Assembly (NCBI RefSeq): GCF_023522835.1 | Contig: NZ_JALCZU010000002.1 | Coordinates: 407,111 to 471,110, forward strand | Direction of reading: 5' to 3' | Source: Oceanobacillus saliphilus | GTDB lineage: Bacteria; Bacillota; Bacilli; Bacillales; Amphibacillaceae | DNA length: 64,000 bases | In this document: piece after piece, positions 16,247-25,225 of the stretch | Layout: each line of letters begins with the position of its first letter | How positions within the stretch are numbered: position 1 is the stretch's first letter | Notes under the pieces: model-generated | Database searches by the model: none | The model's input: only the letters and a program-made list of their open reading frames with translations | What the model was told of the DNA's origin: nothing | Program-made: the position numbers and the translations under genes

Positions 16247-16275
16247 CTGTCACTCTCCGAATTTTGTCGAAATTT
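16247..16275 (+). repeat. Short dispersed repeat CTGTCACTCTCCG...TTTTGTCGA, copy 2
   Basis: Same order of blocks as at 11914-11960, 20-50 bases ahead of the lysine riboswitch promoter. Confidence 0.45.
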
Positions 16276-16296
16276 CAGGGTATTTAAAATTTCCCC

Positions 16297-16325
16297 TTGT
16301 ATAATCTTCAATGTTTTGATACGAT
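16297..16325 (+). promoter_or_regulatory. Sigma-A-type promoter for the lysine-riboswitch transcript
   Basis: TTGTAT (16297-16302) and TACGAT (16320-16325) are spaced by 17 bases. The inferred start near 16332 lies just before the riboswitch. Confidence 0.55.
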
Positions 16326-16345
16326 TACCGTAAATTAAATAAACA

Positions 16346-16540
16346 GACCTTATCAGATCGGTGAGGTAGAGGCGCAATTAATATGAGTATTCAATCGGAG
16401 TATGACATCTGTGATGATTGTTGAAAGGATTATTTGCCGAAGCATAGTAAGGGTCCAGCTTATTATCGCTGGTATGTTTTCGAATAGGAAATGTACTGTC
16501 ATGCAATGGAACAATGCATGGAGAACTACTGATCGAAATG
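16346..16540 (+). promoter_or_regulatory. Lysine riboswitch (L-box)
   Basis: The conserved L-box blocks occur in order: GAGGTAGAGGCGC at 16363, GAGTA-type S-turn elements after it, GAAAGG with TTTGCCGAAG near 16430, ACTGTCATG near 16496, and the closing CATGGAGAACTA. The basal arms TATCAG and CTGAT can pair. It is followed by a strong intrinsic terminator (16561-16598), as expected for a switch that stops transcription when lysine is bound. The next rightward genes are the amidohydrolase (16762) and the AGCS symporter (18388), so both should be induced when lysine is scarce. Identification rests on motif order and spacing. Confidence 0.9.
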
Positions 16541-16560
16541 GAGGATAACGTATATTGTAA

Positions 16561-16598
16561 GAAAACAATGATAGGTTATTTTCTATCATTGTTTTTTT
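16561..16598 (+). terminator. Riboswitch-controlled terminator
   Basis: AAACAATGATAG and CTATCATTGTTT around an 8-base loop, ending in a run of T residues. It lies 20 bases behind the lysine aptamer and 160 bases before the amidohydrolase start. Confidence 0.88.
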
Positions 16599-16761
16599 GT
16601 ATGCTTAAATAGATACCTCAAAAAACCTTCATTCAGCTTGTTTTCTCCTAAATCTACTATATTCCATAGACAGTACTTCCCATCATGTCAATTACCAGTC
16701 CATTACCCTTAACTATTCGAATTGTTTTCTGAAACTTTATCAACGAGGAGATAGTTAACCA

Positions 16762-18360
16762 ATGAGAAAAATCTTTACGAATGGTAAATTTTATACATTT
16801 AATCCAATAAAACCTATCGTTGAATCTGTAGTAGTGGAAAATGGCCGTTTTATTGATATGGGGTCATCCAAGGCGATGTTGCTCCACTGGGCAACTTCAG
16901 ATCATCGAGTAATTAATCTGGAAGGAAAAACGGTTACACCTGGACTGGTTGATAGTCACCTCCATCTATCCATGTTGGCACAAAATTTCACCGACTTGGA
17001 TGTAACTGGGATTACAACGAAACAGGCAGTACTGCAACGTATACAGACACATGCAGCAACGCTTCAACCCGGAGAATGGTTGCTTGGTGGCGGATGGGAT
17101 GAAAACCTGTTTACAGACGGAAAAATCCCAACAATCAGTGAACTCGACCATGTCGCACCCCACAATCCTTTATTATTATCAAGAATTTGTCAGCATGCTG
17201 CCATTGTAAACAGTAAGGCTTTGGAAAGAAGTAACTACCATCCATCGATGACTGTTCCAGAAGGCGGAAGAATCGTACTTGATGAAATGTCCAAAAAACC
17301 AACAGGACTTATTTTGGAATCTGCTTCAGAACTCATTAAACAGCATATCCCGGCAAAGTCCTATGAAACGCTGAAAAACGGCATGCGACAAACAATCAAC
17401 TTTACAATGGAAAAGGGCTTAACGAGCGTACACTCTAACGATCCTCTTTATTTAGGTGGATTACGTCAAACTTACCAAATCTATGATGAATTACTGAATG
17501 AGGAACAGCTCGGTCTACGAACAAATCTATTAATCAACCATGATTTTCTCGATGACTTAAGAGATATGGGAATGTATGCAGGATATGGAAATGAAACATT
17601 GCAAATTGGTGCGGTAAAACTTTTTGCAGATGGTGCATTTGGAAGAAGAACTGCTTTGTTGTCAGAACCTTACAGTGATGATCCGAAAAACTATGGGGAA
17701 GCAATGTTTGATCAAGCTACGATTTACGATATCGTTAAACGATCACGTGATTTATCCATGCCAATAGCAGTTCATACCATTGGCGACAAAGCATTGGAAA
17801 ATGTACTAGATATATTGGATCAATTCCCTACTGTTTCATATCGAGACCGGCTGATTCATGTCCAGGTGCTTCGCGAAGATTTAATCAAGCGTCTCGCCCA
17901 ACCTGGCAGAATCGCAGATATCCAGCCGCGATTTTTGGCCAGTGATTATCCATGGGTCGAAGAAAGACTGGGTAAAGAACGAATGAAGCTTTCCTATGCA
18001 TGGAAGTCATTGCAGCAGGCCGGAGTTCTTTGTGCCGGTGGATCTGATTCCCCAGTGGAACCTGTGGATCCATTACTGGGAATCCATGCGGCCGTAACAA
18101 GAAAAACACCTGGTGAGTCCCATAACGGCGTCTATCCTGAACAGAAGTTATCGATGTACGATGCTTTCAAGTTATTTACTGAAATGGGTGCGTATCCAAC
18201 AAATGAAGAAACAATTAAAGGGACAATTGCAAGAGGGAAATTAGCAGATATGACCGTCTATTCCAAAAATCCATTTGAAATGGACGACGCTGACGAATTA
18301 TTGACTACAGCGATAGACATGACAATCATTGGCGGAAGTATTAAATACCAGAATAACTAA
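16762..18360 (+). CDS. Metal-dependent amidohydrolase, YtcJ/Amidohydro_3 type, under lysine control
   Basis: 532 residues. Residues 1-60 form the N-terminal part of the composite beta-sandwich; VDSHLHLS (about 66-73) gives the HxH metal ligands, followed by GGGWDENLF, a central AVKLFADGAFG lysine region, AVHTIGDKA and the GGSDSPVEPVDPLLG aspartate near the C-terminus. The family cleaves amide bonds of acylated amino acids or cyclic amides in the cytoplasm. The gene is first in a transcript led by a lysine riboswitch and is followed 27 bases later by an amino-acid symporter gene, so a lysine-containing substrate (acyl-lysine, lactam or peptide-like) is the best guess. The substrate is not shown by the sequence. 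Confidence 0.85.
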   Translation: MRKIFTNGKFYTFNPIKPIVESVVVENGRFIDMGSSKAMLLHWATSDHRVINLEGKTVTPGLVDSHLHLSMLAQNFTDLDVTGITTKQAVLQRIQTHAATLQPGEWLLGGGWDENLFTDGKIPTISELDHVAPHNPLLLSRICQHAAIVNSKALERSNYHPSMTVPEGGRIVLDEMSKKPTGLILESASELIKQHIPAKSYETLKNGMRQTINFTMEKGLTSVHSNDPLYLGGLRQTYQIYDELLNEEQLGLRTNLLINHDFLDDLRDMGMYAGYGNETLQIGAVKLFADGAFGRRTALLSEPYSDDPKNYGEAMFDQATIYDIVKRSRDLSMPIAVHTIGDKALENVLDILDQFPTVSYRDRLIHVQVLREDLIKRLAQPGRIADIQPRFLASDYPWVEERLGKERMKLSYAWKSLQQAGVLCAGGSDSPVEPVDPLLGIHAAVTRKTPGESHNGVYPEQKLSMYDAFKLFTEMGAYPTNEETIKGTIARGKLADMTVYSKNPFEMDDADELLTTAIDMTIIGGSIKYQNN

Positions 18361-18387
18361 CTACGCATCATACTAGGAGAGAAATCT

Positions 18388-19848
18388 ATGGAAACAATAC
18401 TAGAAGAATTATCAGCATTTTTATGGGGCCTCCCCCTTATCTTGACAATTGTATTTGTAGGATTATATTTTACGATTGGAAGCGGATTTTTCCAATTTGT
18501 CCATTTACCGCATATATTAAAAGAAACATTGCTAAGCCTATTCCGGAAGAAAAAGAAAGATAATAACGGAAAAGGAATCCTATCCTCTTTTGAAGCGGTG
18601 AGTACTGCAATTGGAGGATCTGTTGGGGTAGCTAATATTGGCGGAGTTGCCACAGCAATTGCCGTTGGTGGACCCGGGGCAATTTTATGGATGTGGCTTT
18701 GTGCATTAATTGGGATGATAATTAAAGCAGTAGAAGTTACCCTTTCCGTCTATTATCGTAATACGGATGAAAATGGAGATCCATATGGTGGACCAACCTA
18801 TTACATGGAAAAAGGGCTCGGGGGAGAACGTAATTTTAAATATTGGATGATTCCTGCTGTCATTTTTGGATTTGGAATCTTTTCCACATTCTTTATTACG
18901 ATGCAAAACTATACTATTTCTGAAGCGATGAGTTCAACGTTTAATATCGGTATGATTCCTGCGTCCATCTTATTTTCCATATTAATTTATTTAGTTGTCT
19001 TTGGTGGAATTAAACGGATTGGAAAAATAGCTGCCAAAATTGTTCCGTTTATGGTACTTTTTTATATCGTGGCTGGTCTTTATATTATTCTAAGTAACTT
19101 CAGTCAACTCGGCGACGTCTTCTCTCTCATTTTCACAGGAGCATTTGGCGGTACAGCTGCAGTTGGTGGTTTCGCGGGAGCAGCTGTTGCCATGGTTATC
19201 CGTATGGGGATGGCAAGATCTGTATACAGTAATGAAGCAGGATGGGGTACTTCCCCGATGGTACATTCAACAGCTAAAGTAGATCATCCGGTTAAACAAG
19301 GGCTCTGGGGAGCTTTTGAAGTATTTGTCGATACGATTATCGTTAGTTCAATTACAGCCTTTACCATCATCATTACTGGGGTATGGTCTTCGGGCTTATC
19401 AGGAGCCGACTTAACACTCACTGCATTTGAAGTTGGGATCGGTGAAACAGGAAGAATCATCATTGCTTTATCCATTTTACTATTCGGTTTAACGACACTA
19501 AGCGGCTGGTTTTTATACTATGAAATACTACTGCGTCACTTATTCAAAAACAGAAAACCAAAAGTCAAAAATACGCTTTTGAAATCATTTATCTGGTTAT
19601 ATCCGATTCCGGGAACACTTATGGTCGTCTATGCTGTAAGCTATGGTTTACCTGGCCAAACGGTATGGTATTTTGCAGATATTTCTTCTGCCATCCCCAC
19701 TTTCATCAATATCGTCGTCATTTTGATTTTAAGTAAGCAATTTTTTGTTTTATTGAATGATTATAAGGCAAGATATTTAGGCATTGGTCAAGTTGATCCA
19801 AACATCGTGCTATTTTATGAAGACAAGGAAACAACTGAAAAGAAATAA
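18388..19848 (+). CDS. AGCS-family sodium:amino-acid symporter
   Basis: 486 residues with about 11 membrane segments. Family marks are the GSGFFQFVHLPHI start, SSFEAVSTAIGGSVGVANIGGV, GPGAILWMWLCALIGM, and the long ARSVYSNEAGWGTSPMVH region. AGCS proteins usually carry alanine or glycine with Na+. Here the gene is second in the unit behind a lysine riboswitch, which suggests uptake of lysine or of the amidohydrolase substrate. The start ATG has AGGAGAG 8 bases upstream, and a perfect terminator follows. Confidence 0.9.
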   Translation: METILEELSAFLWGLPLILTIVFVGLYFTIGSGFFQFVHLPHILKETLLSLFRKKKKDNNGKGILSSFEAVSTAIGGSVGVANIGGVATAIAVGGPGAILWMWLCALIGMIIKAVEVTLSVYYRNTDENGDPYGGPTYYMEKGLGGERNFKYWMIPAVIFGFGIFSTFFITMQNYTISEAMSSTFNIGMIPASILFSILIYLVVFGGIKRIGKIAAKIVPFMVLFYIVAGLYIILSNFSQLGDVFSLIFTGAFGGTAAVGGFAGAAVAMVIRMGMARSVYSNEAGWGTSPMVHSTAKVDHPVKQGLWGAFEVFVDTIIVSSITAFTIIITGVWSSGLSGADLTLTAFEVGIGETGRIIIALSILLFGLTTLSGWFLYYEILLRHLFKNRKPKVKNTLLKSFIWLYPIPGTLMVVYAVSYGLPGQTVWYFADISSAIPTFINIVVILILSKQFFVLLNDYKARYLGIGQVDPNIVLFYEDKETTEKK

Positions 19849-19854
19849 ATAGTT

Positions 19855-19897
19855 AAAAAGCAGCATATACCGCAATTTTGGTATATGCTGCTTTTTT
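19855..19897. terminator. Bidirectional terminator between the symporter and the MBL-fold gene
   Basis: AAAAAGCAGCATATACC and its exact complement around an 8-base loop, T-runs on both sides. It overlaps the last two bases of the MBL gene's stop region. Confidence 0.92.
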
Positions 19898-20870
19898 AGT
19901 GTTTACTACTTTCAACAATCATATAATGCCAGATTCCGTTACGTTTTTCTTTTCTTATTTGTTGTGATTGCTCCAAATAATCCAGATGGCCGATCACTTC
20001 AGACATAACGAGTGAGAATTGTGTAGTGTATAGTTTTTTATAATAATTCCGGGCAATCTCACTTCCCGTTGTCATACCGTCCCGAATAAGATTCTTAAAC
20101 CTTTCTGCCTTCCTTTCCATACTGGCTAACCTATGAGCAACTAATGATTTAGGCTCATCAATTAATTTGCCATGTCCCGGATAAACAAGATCAAGCGGTA
20201 AATCACGGACTTTTTCCAGTGAATGCTTGTGCTGTATTAAAGTTGGTATACGCTTCCCTGTAATATCAGGTTCGATTAACGCATTGCTTGAAATATGTTG
20301 AATCAGTAAGTCACCCGCTATAAGAATCCGGTCTGCTTCATGATACAAAGCAATTTGGTCCTCAGCATGCCCAGGCACATGAATAACCTGGAAGCCAAGA
20401 TGATTTCTGCCGATTGGAGAAATGTCTGTATGTATGGCACTGTTACTTCCTTTTAACATTGCTTGCTTTAAATATTCCACTTGCTTGTGGCCTGCTTCTC
20501 CACAACCCATTTGCTCATAAATTTCAGCAAAAAATTCAACCCTCATCCTAAAGAAGTCACGGTCTCTTTTCAAACGTGGAACTGCAGCCTCATGTGCATA
20601 GACGGGTATAGGATGCATTGCAGTGATACGATTTACTAACCCAATATGATCACCATGGTTGTGGGTCAAGACGATTTCTGTTATATCTTGAACCGTAAAA
20701 CCATTTTCACTTAATGTATGTTGGAGTGCTGTCCAACAATCATCATTGTCCAACCCAGCATCAACTAGGACGACAGAATTCTCCATTTTGATTATATAGA
20801 AATTAATCGACTTTAAATTTGATGAAACATCCACCATAACAGGAATGATTTCATAATTACTCATCTCCAC
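19896..20870 (-). CDS. MBL-fold metallo-hydrolase
   Basis: 324 residues. Metallo-beta-lactamase fold with metal motifs VLTHNHGDHIGL (HxHxDH, about 63-74), HVPGHAEDQ, LIAGDLL and YPGHGKLI. The C-terminal 70 residues resemble the small winged-helix-like domain of the RNase Z-unlike hydrolase and SdsA-like group (GMTTGSEIARNYYKKL, HLDYLEQSQQI). It probably cleaves a thioester or phosphoester in the cytoplasm; substrate unknown. The start GTG at 20870 was kept because AAGGGGA lies 8 bases upstream. It converges on the riboswitch operon. Confidence 0.82.
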   Translation of the reverse strand: MEMSNYEIIPVMVDVSSNLKSINFYIIKMENSVVLVDAGLDNDDCWTALQHTLSENGFTVQDITEIVLTHNHGDHIGLVNRITAMHPIPVYAHEAAVPRLKRDRDFFRMRVEFFAEIYEQMGCGEAGHKQVEYLKQAMLKGSNSAIHTDISPIGRNHLGFQVIHVPGHAEDQIALYHEADRILIAGDLLIQHISSNALIEPDITGKRIPTLIQHKHSLEKVRDLPLDLVYPGHGKLIDEPKSLVAHRLASMERKAERFKNLIRDGMTTGSEIARNYYKKLYTTQFSLVMSEVIGHLDYLEQSQQIRKEKRNGIWHYMIVESSKH

Positions 20871-21065
20871 AAAAACGTTCCCCTTCCGGAAAATCCATAA
20901 GGCTATTATAAAATAACGGAATACTTATGTAAATATACCCGTTATTTCCAGACACTCTATAAAAATAATGAAATGATGTATATCACCTAATGGTCGAACG
21001 TTTAACAGTTGAATTGAACTATTCGTGTTTGAGGGGTGTTATTTTTGAAAAATGTATTTGATTAC

Positions 21066-21160
21066 AGGTTTGGAGCGTTTATTTTGAATATGGATTGCTC
21101 AGAGACGGTTGGCGAGCGCTTATTTTGATTTTGGAGCGCTAAAAGAGGGTGAGCTATTGT
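21066..21160. repeat. Degenerate GAGCGCT-type repeat
   Basis: Within the 420-base gap before the ClC gene, TTTGGAGCGTTTATTTTGA, GCGAGCGCTTATTTTGA and TTTGGAGCGCTAAAAGAGG follow one another, looking like decayed units of a tandem or dispersed repeat centred on AGCGCT. The rest of the gap (20871-21292) shows no gene. Confidence 0.4.
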
Positions 21161-21292
21161 ATAGGTAATAATTGCAGCAATCTTCTAACCAGCTCTGTGA
21201 AACTATTTTCCATTATCAGTAAACTTGATTTAACTTAAATAGAATTTCCCACTATATATCAACACCGAGGGTTATAAACGAAGCAATCAAAA

Positions 21293-22591
21293 TCATCTCC
21301 CATTCTTCTTCGTTCGTTCATTTATTTCGATCGTTTCCCCGTTATTAATTCCATATAATCTACTCTTCGGACCATAAACGGTTTGAGATGGCCACACTCC
21401 ATGCTGACCTGAGAAAATATAACTAATGAGACATGCTACAAAAAAATATTCGATTCCTTTTCCATCAAACATTTCGATGGAAAGAAGAAATGCTGCTATC
21501 GGTGTATTGGTACCACCAGAAAACACAGCAATCATTCCAAGAGCAGCAAGAAAAGACATCGGTAAATTCATGATATCGGTTAATGCATTACCTAAAGTGG
21601 AACCCATAAAAAATAAAGGGATGGCCTCTCCTCCCACAAAACCAGTTCCCATTGTAACTGCTGTAAAAACCAGCTTGGCAAGAAACGCTAAAGGAGGAAC
21701 TTCTTCCGTAAAGGATTGTTCCAGCATGTCTAGTCCGCGACCATTATATTCTACAGAACCGATTAAGACAGTCATCGCTACAATTATAATTCCTCCTGCA
21801 AAAGCCCTTACCATATGATTTTTGTTGGTATATTTTTCTGAAATTCGTTGTATCCCGTGCCTCAACTGGCAATATAAAAGGCTGACAAGACCGAAAACTG
21901 CAGATACTAGGATAACCTTCGTGAACGAAATGACAGATAATTCAGGAACCGTTTTAATGATGAATTCTTCATGTTCAACACCCCATGCTGCGCTTGTTAT
22001 ATAATGGCCAATAAAACTAGATACAAGACAAGCTACCGCTGCTTCAAATTTTAATTTTCCCAAAGCTACTATTTCCATGCCAATAATTGCCCCAGCGATA
22101 GGTGTGCCAAATGCGGCCCCAAATCCAGCACTTATTCCGCTCATCAGAATAATTCTTCGATCAATCAGCTTAATTTTAAAAAACTGATTTAGGGTCTCCG
22201 CAACACTTCCGCCCATTTGGATGGCTGCACCTTCTCTTCCAGTTGAACCTCCAAAAAGGATTGTGATAAATGTACCAAGATAAACCATTGGTCCCATTCT
22301 CCGCAGTACCCGAGCCTTCCCATGAACTCCATCGATAACTAGATTATTTCCCTGAGCAGCATCATTTCCAGACTTAATGCCGAAATTCATATAGATGTAC
22401 CCGATAACGAGACCTCCAAGAGGAAGAAAAAATATTAACCAGGAATTATCTTCTCTCGTATTTCCCAGAAAATCATTCGTATTTAACAGAAATGCTGTTG
22501 TCGAACCTATTATGACGCCAATAATTGCCCCTAAGAAAACCCATTTGGATAGAATTAAAAAAAGATTCCTATATTTACTTTCTTCATTCAT
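21293..22591 (-). CDS. ClC-family voltage-gated chloride channel/antiporter
   Basis: 432 residues with about 10-12 membrane segments. The first anion-site motif is present as GGSTGREGAAIQMGG (GxxxGREGP type), followed by FGAAFGTPIAGAIIGME and near the C-terminus GFVGGEAIPLFFMGSTLGN. The GREGA glutamate is the gating glutamate of transporter-type ClC proteins, so Cl-/H+ exchange is likely. There is no CBS domain. ATG 22591 was chosen (GAGGGA 9 bases upstream), which places it 13 bases after the DUF421 gene with no overlap; the longer frame to 22636 would overlap it. It forms a two-gene operon. Confidence 0.88.
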   Translation of the reverse strand: MNEESKYRNLFLILSKWVFLGAIIGVIIGSTTAFLLNTNDFLGNTREDNSWLIFFLPLGGLVIGYIYMNFGIKSGNDAAQGNNLVIDGVHGKARVLRRMGPMVYLGTFITILFGGSTGREGAAIQMGGSVAETLNQFFKIKLIDRRIILMSGISAGFGAAFGTPIAGAIIGMEIVALGKLKFEAAVACLVSSFIGHYITSAAWGVEHEEFIIKTVPELSVISFTKVILVSAVFGLVSLLYCQLRHGIQRISEKYTNKNHMVRAFAGGIIIVAMTVLIGSVEYNGRGLDMLEQSFTEEVPPLAFLAKLVFTAVTMGTGFVGGEAIPLFFMGSTLGNALTDIMNLPMSFLAALGMIAVFSGGTNTPIAAFLLSIEMFDGKGIEYFFVACLISYIFSGQHGVWPSQTVYGPKSRLYGINNGETIEINERTKKNGR

Positions 22592-22604
22592 TTTGTTCAT
22601 TCCC

Positions 22605-23216
22605 TCATTCCAAATGTTCCGGTGGTTTTTCTGCATGTTGTTTATTTTTAACCTCGGTAAATAAATGATTGCCTGTGGTTGATTGGTTAATTGGCGTTTG
22701 AATTGTTGGAGTGGAATATTTCCCTTGTATTATAAATTTCAGCTGTTCAATATCCTCTTTTGTTGCATATTGTTTCTGAGGCTTCAGCATATATCCTAAC
22801 TGTCCGTTTGATTCAATTGTAGCCCACTGTATATCACCGATAGATTGAACCCCTTGCTGCCTCAGCCTGAGTTCAAGCATATCGACCGTCAAACGCATTC
22901 TCCTTAAATTTTTTTCCTGAATCGTTCCATTTTCAATTACGATGATCGACTTTCCATACAACAAGCTTTCAAGAATGTCTGACTTAAGTACAAGATACTC
23001 AATTATAATTAGTGTAAGTACAAGTAACAATGTAATTACCATCGTTATCCAGATGTTTCTATCACTCACAGGCTGAATAATCAGGGAACCAACTGCAATC
23101 ATCAATACAGTCTGAGCCACGGTAAGCTGTGATATTGATTTTCTTCCAGCCAAACGCAGTATAAGTAAGCCGCCAAATATAATCACGACAGCTTTCCAAA
23201 TAAAATGTAATTCCAA
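22605..23216 (-). CDS. DUF421 (YetF-like) membrane protein
   Basis: 203 residues. Three N-terminal membrane segments (about 8-85) are followed by a cytoplasmic YetF-type domain with GKSIIVIENGTIQEKNLRRMRLTVDMLELRLRQQGV, the hallmark of the family. A polar tail of about 35 residues ends the protein. Function is uncertain; B. subtilis relatives (YetF, YdfS, YrbG) include proteins needed for efficient spore germination. The TTG start has GGAAGGAG upstream. It is first in an operon with the ClC gene. Confidence 0.85.
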   Translation of the reverse strand: MELHFIWKAVVIIFGGLLILRLAGRKSISQLTVAQTVLMIAVGSLIIQPVSDRNIWITMVITLLLVLTLIIIEYLVLKSDILESLLYGKSIIVIENGTIQEKNLRRMRLTVDMLELRLRQQGVQSIGDIQWATIESNGQLGYMLKPQKQYATKEDIEQLKFIIQGKYSTPTIQTPINQSTTGNHLFTEVKNKQHAEKPPEHLE

Positions 23217-23314
23217 ACCAAATCTCCTTCCCGTCTTTCTTCGTTCCCTATATTTTTTCCTTAGCTTTAGCAGATTTCAGTTATCTATGCAATTACCAAG
23301 TTGATTTCACTGCT

Positions 23315-23352
23315 CAAAAAAAAGAGCTTTCCCTCAGGAAAAGCTCTTTTTA
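23315..23352 (-). terminator. Terminator of the SulP gene
   Basis: AAAAAGAGCTTT and AAAGCTCTTTTT around CCCTCAGGA-type loop bases, with A/T runs on both sides. Confidence 0.85.
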
Positions 23353-23385
23353 CAGTATTTTGTTTCGTTGCGAACGAAAATCGGA

Positions 23386-24846
23386 TCAATGCCCTGAAGC
23401 ATTCGAAAGACCGTCCATTCGATTTTTCAGTTGTTTACTTTCTTCATTTAATCCAATATAATTCACTTTGATATTGTTCTGAGCAAATTTCATTACAATT
23501 TTATCCAAGGATCCAATAGCAGAATCATCCCAGAGATGGGCATTTGTTAAATCAATGTCCACTTCCTTTACAGAATCCTCGAAGTTAAATTTTCCTGGGA
23601 AATCGCTGACCGATGCAAAGAACAACTGGCCATGAACATGATATACCTTTTTCTGTTTACGTAAATCAAATTCTTCTGTAACATTTACTTTGGATATTTT
23701 AGCTGCAAAGAAAATGGCACTTAATAATACACCTGCAAAGACACCAATCGCCAAATTGTGGGTAGCAAGTACGATAATTACCGTAGTTACCATCACAATT
23801 GCATCTGTTCTTGGGAGTTTATTTAAGTTCTTAACCGATGACCAGTCAAATGTGCTGATTGAGACCATAATCATCACCCCTGCCAATGCGGCAAGCGGAA
23901 TCTGAACAACCAAACCACCCAGAACAACGATCAGGAACATTAAAAATACTCCGGCCACAAGTGCTGATAAACGGCCTCTTCCACCGGATTTTACATTAAT
24001 GACAGATTGTCCGATCATCGCACAACCAGCCATACCACCAAAGAATCCTGATACAATGTTAGCGATTCCCTGACCGCGGCTTTCTTTATTTTTATTACTC
24101 TCTGTATCTGTCATATCATCGACAATATTGGCTGTTAATAACGATTCTATTAGACCAACAATTGCCAAGGACAAAGAATATGGAAGAATAATCATAAACG
24201 TTTCAAATGTTAATGGAATGTCAGGTAGTAAGAACACAGGCAACGCTTGAGAAATGGTTCCCATATCTCCTACTGTTCCAATATTGATATTTCCGTATAT
24301 GACGATTGCTGTAACTACGACGATCGCAACAAGTGTGGATGGAATAGCTTTCGTGACTCTTGGTAATAAATAGATAATTGCCAACGTCAATCCTACTAGA
24401 GCATACATAATCCATGATTCGCCTGCAAAATGCGGAATTTGTGCTGTAAAAATCATGATAGCAAGCGCATTTACAAATCCAACCATGACTGAACGAGGGA
24501 CGAATTTCATAGCCTTGGCCAATTTAAAAACACCAAACAATATTTGTATAATTCCTGTCAGAATCGTTGCAGCCAATAAATACTGCAGCCCATGCTCCGC
24601 TATTAAATTTACCATTACCAATGCCATGGCACCTGTTGCAGCAGAAATCATCCCAGGTCGTCCACCGACAAAAGCAATGACTACCGCTATACAGAATGAA
24701 GCATAAAGACCGACCATCGGGTCCACGCCAGCAATAATCGAGAAGGCAATAGCTTCTGGTATAAGAGCCAGTGCGACAACGAGACCAGCCATCACATCCC
24801 CTCGAACATTGCCAAACCATTCTTGTTTTAATTGTTCAACCTTCAA
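23386..24846 (-). CDS. SulP-family anion transporter with STAS domain
   Basis: About 486 residues. Ten or more membrane segments form the sulfate-transporter core: [21 protein letters not shown] near the N-terminus, [14 protein letters not shown], and [25 protein letters not shown] short cytoplasmic STAS domain (about 400-475, [26 protein letters not shown]) ends the protein. SulP members carry sulfate or bicarbonate with Na+ or H+. No sulfur genes lie nearby, and the YchM/BicA-like architecture leaves bicarbonate open. TTG 24846 (AAGGGTG 9 bases upstream) is preferred to GTG 24858, whose ribosome site would be adjacent. Confidence 0.88.
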   Translation of the reverse strand: MKVEQLKQEWFGNVRGDVMAGLVVALALIPEAIAFSIIAGVDPMVGLYASFCIAVVIAFVGGRPGMISAATGAMALVMVNLIAEHGLQYLLAATILTGIIQILFGVFKLAKAMKFVPRSVMVGFVNALAIMIFTAQIPHFAGESWIMYALVGLTLAIIYLLPRVTKAIPSTLVAIVVVTAIVIYGNINIGTVGDMGTISQALPVFLLPDIPLTFETFMIILPYSLSLAIVGLIESLLTANIVDDMTDTESNKNKESRGQGIANIVSGFFGGMAGCAMIGQSVINVKSGGRGRLSALVAGVFLMFLIVVLGGLVVQIPLAALAGVMIMVSISTFDWSSVKNLNKLPRTDAIVMVTTVIIVLATHNLAIGVFAGVLLSAIFFAAKISKVNVTEEFDLRKQKKVYHVHGQLFFASVSDFPGKFNFEDSVKEVDIDLTNAHLWDDSAIGSLDKIVMKFAQNNIKVNYIGLNEESKQLKNRMDGLSNASGH

Positions 24847-25131
24847 TTTAGCTAGCACCCTTTTCTAATTTATTTTTGTATATAGTAACTTTCGACTCTC
24901 ACAAAAGTTAAGTTCCGTTATTAACAAATCGAATCATATCACAAAAATGGATAATTCCAAAACCGCAAGTAAACGCGAACATTTATCAAATGCTCACTAT
25001 TTCTCAGGTTATCTTTCATTTTCTACAAAGGTTATATTGCATTAGGTGAAAAGATGGCTTTGATGAGACCGGACAACAGAGAAAAATAGATGATAGACCT
25101 AAGGAGATCCTATTAAAAAACGAAGGCAGAT
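24847..25131. other. Intergenic, nothing recognised
   Basis: AT-rich DNA upstream of the SulP gene with no ORF, riboswitch motif or strong hairpin. Confidence 0.4.
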
Positions 25132-25167
25132 AGGAAACTTAGTTGTCCCCATGCCTTTCGTTGAAAC
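25132..25167 (+). repeat. Two-hairpin element, broken copy C
   Basis: GGCAGATAGGAAACTTAGTT runs straight into GTCCCCATGCCTTTCG: the second-hairpin left arm joined to the first hairpin, with the remainder lost. It adjoins the aldolase gene's terminator. Confidence 0.55.
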
Positions 25168-25171
25168 AATT

Positions 25172-25208
25172 AAAAACCCCCATGTCCAAAAATAAGACAG
25201 GGGGTTTT
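25172..25208 (-). terminator. Terminator of the aldolase/dehydrogenase operon
   Basis: AAAACCCCC and GGGGGTTTT flank a 16- to 18-base loop, T-rich on both sides, 18 bases past the aldolase-domain stop. Confidence 0.82.
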
Positions 25209-25225
25209 AAAAATATTCATCCTAA

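Noticed and set aside
16353-16589. Leftward 78-codon frame upstream of the amidohydrolase
   Set aside because: It lies wholly on the complement of the lysine riboswitch and its terminator, which explain the sequence better.
20955-20995. Crp/FNR-like site near the MBL-fold gene (AATGATGTATATCACC)
   Set aside because: Only one half matches; no target gene placement supports it.
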